A stretch of DNA of 64,000 bases. Source: Chryseobacterium sp. G0162. Its GTDB lineage: Bacteria; Bacteroidota; Bacteroidia; Flavobacteriales; Weeksellaceae. A model generated the notes under the pieces. The model did not search any database and was not told the origin of the DNA. It saw only the letters and a list, made by a program, of their open reading frames with translations. The stretch lies in contig NZ_CP033922.1 in assembly GCF_003815715.1 (NCBI RefSeq), positions 4,326,001 through 4,390,000 on the forward strand, read 5' to 3'. Made by a program: the position numbers and the translations under genes. This document shows positions 9,340-18,400 of the stretch, piece by piece. How positions within the stretch are numbered: the first letter of the stretch is position 1; the number at the start of each line of letters is the position of its first letter.

Positions 9340-9858
9340 ATAGATAATTAATTAAAATGTGACGGTTTGATGAGGTTTTAAATAAAAATAGCACCAGTAT
9401 TATTGGTGCTATTTTCAGTTTTTGTGAACTTGACAGGACGCTATCCAAACTCTTTTTTTGCTGATATAGAAAATGTTTTAATATTAATGCATTGAAAATA
9501 AATCGTTTAAATACGCTGTATTTTTATTTGAATTCTGTTAGGTTATGCGATTATTATCATATTTTGTAAAGTAACAAAGTCTACGAGTCAAATTAGATAT
9601 TTAAGCAAAGGCTTCGTAAGATGTCTGTTTATATCTTAAATTTTCTTACTGACAGATTTGAGAAATAATACAGTTCAATAAAGGTTCTATATAATGAAAA
9701 CTTCAAATAGACTTTTTAAAATATTTTGAAATTAAGCCGGAATAAACAAATTGTGTAATCCTCTTTTATTATTTTCAAAATGGTTTGAGCTCTCTTAATT
9801 TTAATAATTAAAAAATGATTTTCTGAGTTTTGATTGCGTATGAATTTTTCTTAATATT
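9340..9858. other. Intergenic region at the left edge of the defence island
   Basis: 519 bases, AT-rich, no credible gene. It contains the perfect hairpin at 9385-9415 (listed separately). Just outside it, on the minus strand, a short tract TCCTGTCAAGTTCA resembles the 3' end of a tRNA (T-stem plus acceptor plus discriminator). The left boundary of the island should fall here, but no direct repeat with the right end could be found by eye. No clear promoter box was found for gajA. Confidence 0.5.
9385..9415 (-). terminator. Terminator-like hairpin with no gene upstream
   Basis: Perfect 12-base stem AAAATAGCACCA / TGGTGCTATTTT (9385-9396 and 9404-9415) with a 7-base loop. Read on the minus strand it is followed by a T-rich tail (TTTTTATTT), as in a rho-independent terminator, yet no minus-strand gene lies upstream. 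It lies 46-76 bases upstream of the 8971-9339 start, so it could also be a leader hairpin. Confidence 0.5.
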
Positions 9859-12177
9859 ATGATTAATAAAATCTCAAAACTAACCATGAAAATTAACTGT
9901 TTTAGGATTCAAAACTTCCGCCGTTTTAAAAATATTCTTGTGGATGTTGAGTCTGATATTTCTATTCTTGTTGGAGCTAATAACAGTGGTAAAACCTCAG
10001 CTACTCATGCCTTAGATATGTTTGTAAACAATCAAAAGGATAAATTCACTATTTATGATTTCAATTCAAGTTGTTGGTCAATTATTAATGACATTGGTGA
10101 TGATCCTAATCAGAGTATTATTGATGATATTGAGCTTCCACAAATAAGTTTAGATTTATGGTTTAACATCAGAGAAACTGATTTGCACAGAGTTTTATAT
10201 CTTTTGCCAGACTTAACTTGGGAAGGTTCAATAATTGGACTTAGAATTGTATTTCAGCCTAAAAGTAGTAGGGAAACATTAGTTAGATTTATGGAATCTA
10301 AAGCTAAGGTTGCTAAGTATGTGCCAAAAGAAAAAGATAAAAAATACAAGCCTTGGCCTAAAAATCTGATTGATTTTTTAAGTAAGCACTTAAGTCAGGA
10401 GTATGAATTTAGATATTATTCCCTAGATCAATCAAAGTTTGACGAACAATTTAATCAGAAAGAAAACTATACACCGCTTTTATTACAAAATGATAAGAGT
10501 AAACCATTAGTAAAATCACTACTTAGAGTAGATACTTTACATGCTCAAAGGTATCTTTCAGATCAAGCCTCAAACGCTCGATCTGAAGACCTTTCTAAGT
10601 GCTTGAGTCGTTTTTATAAAAGAAATCTTGAAAAAAGAGAAGATGACCATGATGCATTAAGTGCTTTATTTGACTCTGAAACCCAATTAAATGAACACTT
10701 AAAAAGTGTTTTTAATGACATGTTAGAAAGGCTTGGAGAATTGGGATACCCTGGTGTTTCCAATCCTCATCTAGTTATTAAATCAGCATTGAATCCAACT
10801 ACTATAATGAGCCAAGATACAAAGGTTCATTATTCTATGGATGGGACTTCAAACGGACTTACGCTGCCGGATAACTATAATGGCTTAGGTTTTAAAAACT
10901 TAATATACATGGTTGTAGAACTATTAGATTTACAGGCCCAATGGATAGATGAAAAAGAAGATAGAGCCTTATTACAACTGATTATAATTGAAGAACCTGA
11001 AGCCCATTTGCATGCACAACTACAACAAGTCTTTATAAGGCAAATATTAAATATTTTGAAGATTACAGATGAAGATGCTTATTATTATGGAATGCAGTTA
11101 GCAGTAACAACACATTCACCTCATATTTTGTATGAAAGAGGTTTTAAACCTGTAAGATATTTTAGAAGAGAGGGGATTGCAGGTACTGACCAACATTCTG
11201 TTGCTTTAAATCTTTCTACATTTTATAAGGATGAGCCAGAAAAATATTTTTTTGAAAGATACATGAAAATGACACATTGTGATCTTTTTTTTGCAGATGC
11301 TGCAATTCTGGTTGAAGGAAATGTCGAAAGAATATTATTACCTGCGATGATTGAAAAATCTGCGGATAATTTAACCAAAGCCTATTTGAGTATTTTAGAA
11401 GTCGGTGGGGCTTATGCTTATAAGTTTAAAAGCTTGATCGAATTTTTAGGTATACCAGCGTTAGTTATTACTGATCTTGATAGTGTAAAACAAAAAACAG
11501 TAGATGGTAGTGCCAATATGGGTGATGAAGATGAAGACGATGAAGATGTTGAATTGGAAATTTCTGATTCTGCTGAATCTGGAGAAATAATAAAAAAATA
11601 TCTTATAGGAAAAGCATGTCTACCTGACTTTGAAAATGCAATTACTTCTAACCAAACACTTGTTAAATGGCTGCCTAAGAAAGTATTAATTTCTGATCTT
11701 TTAGCTTGTAATAGTGAAAATCTAATTCAGAACCCAACAGAAGCTAGTTTGTCGACAGTATATATTACATTTCAAAGAATGGTAGAAATAATTTGGGGTG
11801 AGGAAAAACATATGGTAGTAGGTAGGACCTTGGAGGAAGCTTTTGGTTTAGAAAACACAGAATGGTGTCAGTCATCAGAGGGAAAACATGTGGGACTAAA
11901 ACTTAGAACTAAACCTAAAAGCATAACTGAACTAACTGAAAAAATACATAAGCGTGTAAAATCTAATTCATTTAACAAAACAAGCTTTGCGTTAGGGGTT
12001 TTATCTTCAAGTTCAGAGGAGTGGATTGTGCCTAAATATATAGAAGAAGGGCTAAAATGGTTAGACCGTCAAGTAAAGGTAGATATTCCAATTGTACCTA
12101 AAGAAATACTGGAGGAAAATATTCATAGTGATATGACTAGCGCCGAGTATGAATCTAAAAAACAATCCAATGACTAA
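9859..12177 (+). CDS. gajA: Gabija system endonuclease GajA (class 2 OLD-family ATPase-TOPRIM nuclease)
   Basis: 772 residues. The N-terminal ABC/SMC-type ATPase has Walker A GANNSGKT at 39-46, Walker B IIIEEPEAHLHAQ with Glu378-Glu379, and an H-loop TTHSPHIL. The C-terminal half is a TOPRIM nuclease: LVEGNVERILLP with Glu486 and ITDLDS with Asp539/Asp541. In known Gabija systems GajA nicks DNA and works with the helicase GajB against phages. GajB is the next gene and overlaps by 8 bases. The protein is longer than the roughly 580 residues of well-known GajA proteins, partly through an acidic insert (MGDEDEDDEDVELE, about 554-567) after the DxD motif. Met10 (base 9886) is an equally good start, since OLD proteins often begin MKI..FRI.NFR. 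Confidence 0.88.
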   Translation: MINKISKLTMKINCFRIQNFRRFKNILVDVESDISILVGANNSGKTSATHALDMFVNNQKDKFTIYDFNSSCWSIINDIGDDPNQSIIDDIELPQISLDLWFNIRETDLHRVLYLLPDLTWEGSIIGLRIVFQPKSSRETLVRFMESKAKVAKYVPKEKDKKYKPWPKNLIDFLSKHLSQEYEFRYYSLDQSKFDEQFNQKENYTPLLLQNDKSKPLVKSLLRVDTLHAQRYLSDQASNARSEDLSKCLSRFYKRNLEKREDDHDALSALFDSETQLNEHLKSVFNDMLERLGELGYPGVSNPHLVIKSALNPTTIMSQDTKVHYSMDGTSNGLTLPDNYNGLGFKNLIYMVVELLDLQAQWIDEKEDRALLQLIIIEEPEAHLHAQLQQVFIRQILNILKITDEDAYYYGMQLAVTTHSPHILYERGFKPVRYFRREGIAGTDQHSVALNLSTFYKDEPEKYFFERYMKMTHCDLFFADAAILVEGNVERILLPAMIEKSADNLTKAYLSILEVGGAYAYKFKSLIEFLGIPALVITDLDSVKQKTVDGSANMGDEDEDDEDVELEISDSAESGEIIKKYLIGKACLPDFENAITSNQTLVKWLPKKVLISDLLACNSENLIQNPTEASLSTVYITFQRMVEIIWGEEKHMVVGRTLEEAFGLENTEWCQSSEGKHVGLKLRTKPKSITELTEKIHKRVKSNSFNKTSFALGVLSSSSEEWIVPKYIEEGLKWLDRQVKVDIPIVPKEILEENIHSDMTSAEYESKKQSND

Positions 12178-14062
12178 AAGATTAAATTCTCCCGATACTG
12201 AAGCTGATGTTAAATTAAAAACCTGTTTAGACAAATTTCCTCGAGTAAGTTTTAATATGATTGCTGGTGCAGGTTCAGGTAAGACAACATCACTTGTTAA
12301 AGCATTAAATCATATAATCACAACAAAGGGGGATGTTTTGAGAAGAAGAGGGCAACAAGTAGCTTGTATTACTTATACTGAGATAGCTGCACAAGAAATT
12401 TGGAATGATGTTGAAAGTAATCCTCTTGTGCATGTTTCTACTATTCATAGCTTTCTTTGGACTATAATCAAACCTTTCCAAAAAGATATTAAGAAGTGGG
12501 TGATCCAGCGTATCGGTGAAAAACAGTTTGATATAAAATCAAAAATAGATAATCCACGTACAAGAATATCCAAAGATAAGCTTTATAGACAATTAGAAAA
12601 ATTAAATTTTCAAGCATTAACAATCGAAAGTATACCTTATTTTGGTTATGGTACAGGTAGTAATTATAGTAAAGGTATTCTTGGACATGATGATATTATT
12701 AAATTGGCCATTTCAATGATTGAGGATTTTAAAATGCTTGGTACAATTGTTAGTCAAAAATATCCATATATATTCGTTGATGAAAGTCAGGATACTTTTC
12801 CACATATAGTTACCTCATTTAAAAAAATTGATTCATTACATAGTGAAACATTTTGTTTGGGTTTTTTTGGGGATCCCATGCAGAAAATTTTCCCGACTGG
12901 TGTCGGAGAAATTCCTGTTGAGGAAAAATGGGAGACGATTACTAAACCAGAGAATTTTAGATGCTCACAACAAATATTAAAAACTATAAATGCAATTAGA
13001 AAACCAGCAGATGGATTAGAGCAAATAGGAGGACGTATTGAGGAAGGTGAACCTGTAGAAGGAAGTTCACAAATATTTATATTACCAATCGATGAATTCC
13101 GAACTGAAAATGTGAACAAAGTTCAACAATGGATGGCTGAAAGTCAAAAAGATGTATCATGGCTGTCTGATAATATTAAAATTTTAGTTATTGTCCATAG
13201 AATGGCTGCTATTAGATTAGGATTCCCTAATCTTTATGCTTCAATGAATGACACTGCGCCTTCTGCATTTAAAGATGGACTTCTTGATGGTAGTGCTTGG
13301 CCACTCAAGCCATTTATGAATTTTGTTCTTCCAGTCGTAGAATTTTATAATAAGGGATCAAATTTCGATATTTTAAATATTCTTCGTAATCAATGTCCAA
13401 AATTATCAAATGGGACTTTAAAAGGGACCGAACTACGAAAGGCTTTGGTTGATCTAAAAATAGCCACTGACAAATTAATAGAGATGATGGATATTTCATC
13501 AAACTCTACTGTACTAGATGTATTTAAAATTATTCAAGATAATAATCTGATCGTTTTGGATGAAAGAATAGTTGCCCACTTAAGCGGAACAATAGCAAGC
13601 GAGTTTATTGAACAAAATGATGGTGATGATGATTCTTTAGCTATTGAGATAGATGCAATGCAAAGATACTTTGCATGCAAAGCAAACGAATTCTTAGGTT
13701 ATAAAAAATACTGTGATGATGAATCTCCATTTGCGACACAGCAAGGTATTAAAGGAGCTGAATTCGAAAAAGTCATTACAATTTTAGATGATGATGAAAG
13801 TTCTCATAATCTTTTTTCATATGATAAATATTTTGGTATTATTCCTCTTTCAGATACAGATGAAAAAAATATTGAAGATGGAAAAGATAATGTGATAGCT
13901 AGAACCAGAAGACTTTTTTATGTTTCTTGTTCACGAGCGAGAAAGGATCTTGTGGTAATATATTTTAATGCAGATGTCGATGCCGCTAAAAAACTAATTG
14001 GAGCTACAGATATTTTTGCTACTGCTAATATTTATACTGTTAAAGATTTATCTCAAAATTGA
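12170..14062 (+). CDS. gajB: Gabija system UvrD/Rep-like helicase GajB
   Basis: 630 residues from the ATG at 12170, which overlaps the gajA stop by 8 bases and suggests translational coupling; another ATG lies 21 bases upstream. Superfamily 1 helicase motifs in order: Walker A AGAGSGKTT (about 32-40), motif Ia region with ACITYTEIAAQEI, Walker B YIFVDESQD, motif III LGFFGDPMQKIF, FRCSQQIL, a KGAEFEKVITI motif near the C-terminus and the arginine-containing motif VI FYVSCSRARKDL. All ATPase motifs look intact. In Gabija the helicase partner is needed for defence and senses DNA ends or nucleotide state. The pairing with an OLD-type nuclease is what identifies the system. Confidence 0.88.
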   Translation: MTKRLNSPDTEADVKLKTCLDKFPRVSFNMIAGAGSGKTTSLVKALNHIITTKGDVLRRRGQQVACITYTEIAAQEIWNDVESNPLVHVSTIHSFLWTIIKPFQKDIKKWVIQRIGEKQFDIKSKIDNPRTRISKDKLYRQLEKLNFQALTIESIPYFGYGTGSNYSKGILGHDDIIKLAISMIEDFKMLGTIVSQKYPYIFVDESQDTFPHIVTSFKKIDSLHSETFCLGFFGDPMQKIFPTGVGEIPVEEKWETITKPENFRCSQQILKTINAIRKPADGLEQIGGRIEEGEPVEGSSQIFILPIDEFRTENVNKVQQWMAESQKDVSWLSDNIKILVIVHRMAAIRLGFPNLYASMNDTAPSAFKDGLLDGSAWPLKPFMNFVLPVVEFYNKGSNFDILNILRNQCPKLSNGTLKGTELRKALVDLKIATDKLIEMMDISSNSTVLDVFKIIQDNNLIVLDERIVAHLSGTIASEFIEQNDGDDDSLAIEIDAMQRYFACKANEFLGYKKYCDDESPFATQQGIKGAEFEKVITILDDDESSHNLFSYDKYFGIIPLSDTDEKNIEDGKDNVIARTRRLFYVSCSRARKDLVVIYFNADVDAAKKLIGATDIFATANIYTVKDLSQN

Positions 14063-14216
14063 TCCTTAAAAGGAAGCAAATATGTAAAGTGACTCGTATA
14101 GCTTAAGTTAAATAATTCGGAGCATTAGTTTTATACAGTTAATGAAACTGCGTCGATAGATTGCGCTCCCAAATCTGATATTTGTCTTACAAACAACTAA
14201 AAATTTAAACTATACT

Positions 14217-14993
14217 ATGATTTCAGAGAATTTAAGAGAGAAAATTCGTAAGGTTGACAGTGACTTGAATAGTACTTACAAACCGAGCATTAGCAAACCA
14301 TTATTGGAAATTGTCAGCCTAACCTTTATTGCGACCCTGCTCGGGCTATTTTATATTTGGGAATACCTGAATAGATTTAAATTCGATTATTTTGATTATT
14401 TCGAAGTAAAAGATTCTTTTACGATTTTATACCAGAACGCAATGCCTATTATTTATATCGGATCTTTACTATCACTATTTCTTTGGATTTTAGTTCCCGA
14501 TATTCTCAAAAAGAAAACTATACAAGTTGATGATCAGGAAGAAGAAGGACAATCTGACCAAAAAGTGATCAAGGGGATAACAAATGCGGCTGTTATAATC
14601 ACTGTCCTCTTGGGACTATGTGGATTTTGGGTGCTACTTTCGGCTTACAAATTTGAGTTATTGCCAACTATTATATTCCTTGTTTTTGCGGCGGCAGCCT
14701 GTTATCTATACTTCAAAGGGCCTAAAAATCTTGGCGTTGTTGCTGCAATTATTATTGCATTTCTTTATGCTGAAGTCCGTGCTAGAAAGGATGCTGAGCA
14801 GACCATGAAGCTGAAACCCAGAAAGGACATTACGCTTGGTGGTCAGCAGGAACCAATATTAAAAAAAGAGGACACAACTAGATATGAAATTTTTAGGACC
14901 AATGGATACTATTTTATTAAGGATGACCGCAAGAAAATGATATTTGTTTATTCCCGTACTAATGGTGAAATGAACTCTTTCTATGTAGAATAA
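14217..14993 (+). CDS. Five-TM membrane protein of unknown function in the defence island
   Basis: 258 residues. Hydrophobic helices at about 29-50, 76-96, 122-143, 148-166 and 171-186, with a charged linker (VDDQEEEGQSDQK) between the second and third. A soluble C-terminal tail of about 70 residues ends in a beta-like stretch (YEIFRTNGYYFIKDD). No family recognised. It lies 154 bases after gajB and 58 bases before the DUF3892-like gene on the same strand, so those two may form a unit. Membrane proteins in defence islands are often effectors, but nothing in this sequence proves that. Confidence 0.7.
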   Translation: MISENLREKIRKVDSDLNSTYKPSISKPLLEIVSLTFIATLLGLFYIWEYLNRFKFDYFDYFEVKDSFTILYQNAMPIIYIGSLLSLFLWILVPDILKKKTIQVDDQEEEGQSDQKVIKGITNAAVIITVLLGLCGFWVLLSAYKFELLPTIIFLVFAAAACYLYFKGPKNLGVVAAIIIAFLYAEVRARKDAEQTMKLKPRKDITLGGQQEPILKKEDTTRYEIFRTNGYYFIKDDRKKMIFVYSRTNGEMNSFYVE

Positions 14994-15051
14994 AAGTACG
15001 AATAACAACATACAAATTGAAAATATTTACATTTTTATTAAAATTGTAAAA

Positions 15052-15381
15052 ATGGCAGAATTTAGAATTTCAGGAATTTGGTTAGATTCCGGAGGCGTAA
15101 TTACACATTACGCAATCCACACTAGAAAAAAAAATAGTAAAGGAGATGGTTACATTATTGGCTTAGCAGAAAAATATACCAAGCAGGCTGCTGTTGATTT
15201 ACTTTTAAAGCAGGGAAATATTGCTAAGACTTATTTATGGAACTATAATAAAAGAATCTGGGAGGCTGGAGCAGAAGTCCAGGTAATCAGTGGAAAACCG
15301 TTATTTTTAAAATCTAATCCGGACAGCACGGAAAGGGATAATCTTTTGCATCTTATTAATTACGGGTATATTTTTAAGTAA
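15052..15381 (+). CDS. DUF3892-like small protein
   Basis: 109 residues, no signal peptide or membrane segment. The N-terminal pattern FRISGIWLDSGGVITHYAIH resembles DUF3892 (strand, then W.d..G.ItH.). The middle has a helix (EKYTKQAAVDLLLKQG) and the C-terminus an aromatic strand region. The domain is uncharacterised and found mostly in accessory genes. Probably co-transcribed with the membrane protein 58 bases upstream. A repeated palindrome that can act as terminator follows. Family assignment is by pattern only. Confidence 0.65.
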   Translation: MAEFRISGIWLDSGGVITHYAIHTRKKNSKGDGYIIGLAEKYTKQAAVDLLLKQGNIAKTYLWNYNKRIWEAGAEVQVISGKPLFLKSNPDSTERDNLLHLINYGYIFK

Positions 15382-15388
15382 TTTACTA

Positions 15389-15419
15389 TGAGACAGTCTC
15401 AAAATGTGAGACAGTCTCA
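15389..15419. repeat. Two tandem 13-base near-palindromes; probable convergent terminator
   Basis: TGAGACAGTCTCA occurs at 15389-15401 and again at 15407-15419, an 18-base period. Each copy is itself a 6-1-6 inverted repeat. The two copies can also pair with each other as one long stem of 14 positions with a single A-A mismatch and a 5-base loop. It lies between the convergent DUF3892 and STAND genes, so a terminator is the simplest reading. A paired operator site is the alternative. Confidence 0.7.
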
Positions 15420-15461
15420 TTTGATTAAAAAAATACGGAGTGAGATTTCCCATAATTAATA

Positions 15462-18400
15462 TTAGTTTTTCAAATATTCAATTAACTTGGAAACGATTTC
15501 TTCTGTTGAATATATAATGTTTTTCTCCAATGAAGAGGAAACAAAACCTTGAAAATTGCTATAATCTTTTACATTAATGGATAACATTAGGCTGTCTATT
15601 TTATTCTTGCTTTGAAAGCTTGTACTTTCCAACCATATCTTTTCGATTTCTGAATTATTATCCAATCTCGACCTAAATTCGCTAAGCCTCCATACTTCAA
15701 AGAGTATTTTGGCTACATTTTCTTTTTCCTCATCAATAACTGAAAGAGTTGATAAACTAATTTGAGGTAATGTTATAATGACTTTTTGTTCTAAGTATAT
15801 TGGTAGTGGAGTCAATTTCTCTTGATCAATATCATAGTCACCATTCTTTGCTTTTAAAAAAGCCTTAAAATAATCATTATTAAATCTTATGCCCCCAATA
15901 GCCACGTTATCCTTTACAGATATTATTGAGAAGAATTGGATATCAAGTTCACATAATAATGCTAAATCCATTGATAATTGAAAGAAGGAATTTTCATCGG
16001 AAAAATCAAAGTTCTCTATACCGAAAGTCGCATAGGTCAGTGTTTCGGTTTCTTCAAGAGCGATGGGAAGTATAAACTTATAATCGGTATTTTCTTCAAT
16101 CTTATTTAATACTTGTGTAAGCTTGCTCAAATTTTTGGTTTTGGCCTGATGCCACCATTCCTCAGCTTCCTTCTTTGCCACATGTACCGGGTTTTTGCTT
16201 TCTATAGGGAGTTGAGAAAGATAATATTGTACTGTTGCATATAATCTCTCAAAATACTGGTTTTCCAGTAAACAGATATTTTCAGAATCAAAATATGGAA
16301 TTGTCTCAGCTTCAATTTTTCTAAATGCGTCCTGCATTATTTTTAAATTTAGATACACAGCTTTCATATTTATTAAAGCAATATTTCTATCATGTTCTAC
16401 TTTAGGTATGAAGATATTCAGCATTTGACCGTTAATATTTCCAAGAGAGGCAAACCATTCATCTATTTCTTGCTCTTCTTTTTTATAGTTTGTTAGCTCA
16501 AAATATTTGTTCTCGTATTTTGGATAAGGTTTTTTCTTAGTTAGAAAATCACTGAGCTTAGCTCTAAGTTGATCAAGTGACGCTGAGGCTTTATCTTTCT
16601 TTTTGTAATTTCCTTCTAAGAGGGAATCTACTAATTTAATAAAGTCTTTTGCCCATTCAATGGCAATTTGTCGAATATCAATTATATTTCTCTGCCATTC
16701 ATATGCCGAGCTTTCCTGATAGTTTTTTTGTATCGTAGACAGCCAAATTTTGTTGAGGTGTGCATTGAACATATTACCAATTGCTTCCTTTGTTAGGTTT
16801 TTTATGGAATTCTGTCTAGTTATTGAAATAAGTCCCTCTGATGGAAAGGGAAGGAGTATTGCTTCTGTGCAATACTTTTCATATATGGGAAGAAATGCAT
16901 GGAAAACCTGGATTCTAAAAACGCTGAATTCATTTGCTTTGTCTGCTTCATTAGAAAACAGAAGATAGTGAATATATACATCACCATCTTTCTCTTGTAT
17001 TGTTAGTGAATTGGTATTAACTTTTATATAGCTTATTATTGTAGACTTATTTTTATTTATAAAATCTTTAAAGAATGAGGGGTTATTGAGCTGTAAGTAT
17101 AACATAAATTCTTTTGCTTCCTGAATCTCCAATTGAAGCAAATCATTAATATGTATAGTGTTCTGAATGAAAGGTAAACTTAACGGAATCTTAAGTTCGT
17201 TATACCATTTGCACAGAAATTCCAGACCTTGATAGGAACTGATTGGTAAAGTACGTTTCGCAAGTTTAGCCTTTAACGAATTTGCAAATAAAACTAGATC
17301 ACTTTTTTCAAAGGAATAGGCTGGTAGCTCACTTTTATATTTTTCAAGTTCCTCAAAAATCGCTCCTTTTTCACCTAGAATACTTGATAATTCATTAAGT
17401 AAAGTAATTTTAGCGAATGGAACTGTAGCCATTGAAAAGATCTCAATGCCCTCTGTATTATAAACATCGTCAAATATTTGTTTATTAGCAGCCCAATAAC
17501 GTTGAGGTTCTCCATGCATGATACCATCAAGTGCGAACACCATATCCGAAATGTCGTTTTCTGCCAAATAGTCCGCCAAATCATTATAGAAATCCACTTT
17601 ACCATTTAATAATAAGAACGGACTATTTATATAAAAATCATATTTGTAGTCCTCGTTAATTATTTTGAGAAGGTTTATAAGAGAATCACCTATATATAAA
17701 TTGGTGTGTAATAAATCTTTTAAGTGATTTGACCTGACTGGATGGAGACCTTCAATAAAATGGTTATTAAAGTTCAAAAAATATTCTTTTTCAAGTTCTT
17801 GTAATATTAAATCTCGATCTTGTTGGAAACCAATGTCAGATTTGATGTAAGCTAAAAGCTTTGAGGTTTCAAGTTTAATATTTAAGCAATCTGCTAATGA
17901 GACCATTCTCAGTATTTCAATTTTGGCAGGGGACGAAATAGAGCCGTTGAGCAATTTTATTTGAGACGAGAGTCGATCGTGGATCATCTGTCCTTTTGTT
18001 AAAAGAAATGCATACTCTATCAAAAGACCTTTTTCCATAACTTGCTCCCATACCGGCTGCCAGTCTTTAACATCTGGATGGATCTTGTCTTTTTTCTTAA
18101 ATTGTTCGAAAATATCTTTTGCTTCATTTGTTGACAAAGAAATATCTATCGATGTGAGATTGATGCGCGAAATATCAGCACCGAACCTAAACCAATCCTC
18201 TTGTCTTGTTGTGATTAAAAATTTAATGGGCATATCAACTGCTTTCTCAGCAACTATATTCCAGGCAGTTACTAAACTGTTTAAACCATCAATTATAACT
18301 AACGGATTCTCGCCAATAAGAATTCTTGAGTCCAAGAATTCTATTACGGCATTTGCCTCGTCCGTGTCTTTGCAAGCATTGAGTTGATATAGGGAGTAAT

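Noticed and set aside
9245..9448. Minus-strand reading frame of 67 codons
   Set aside because: Overlaps the signal-peptide region of the better-supported 8971-9339 gene in another frame and covers the perfect hairpin; composition not protein-like.
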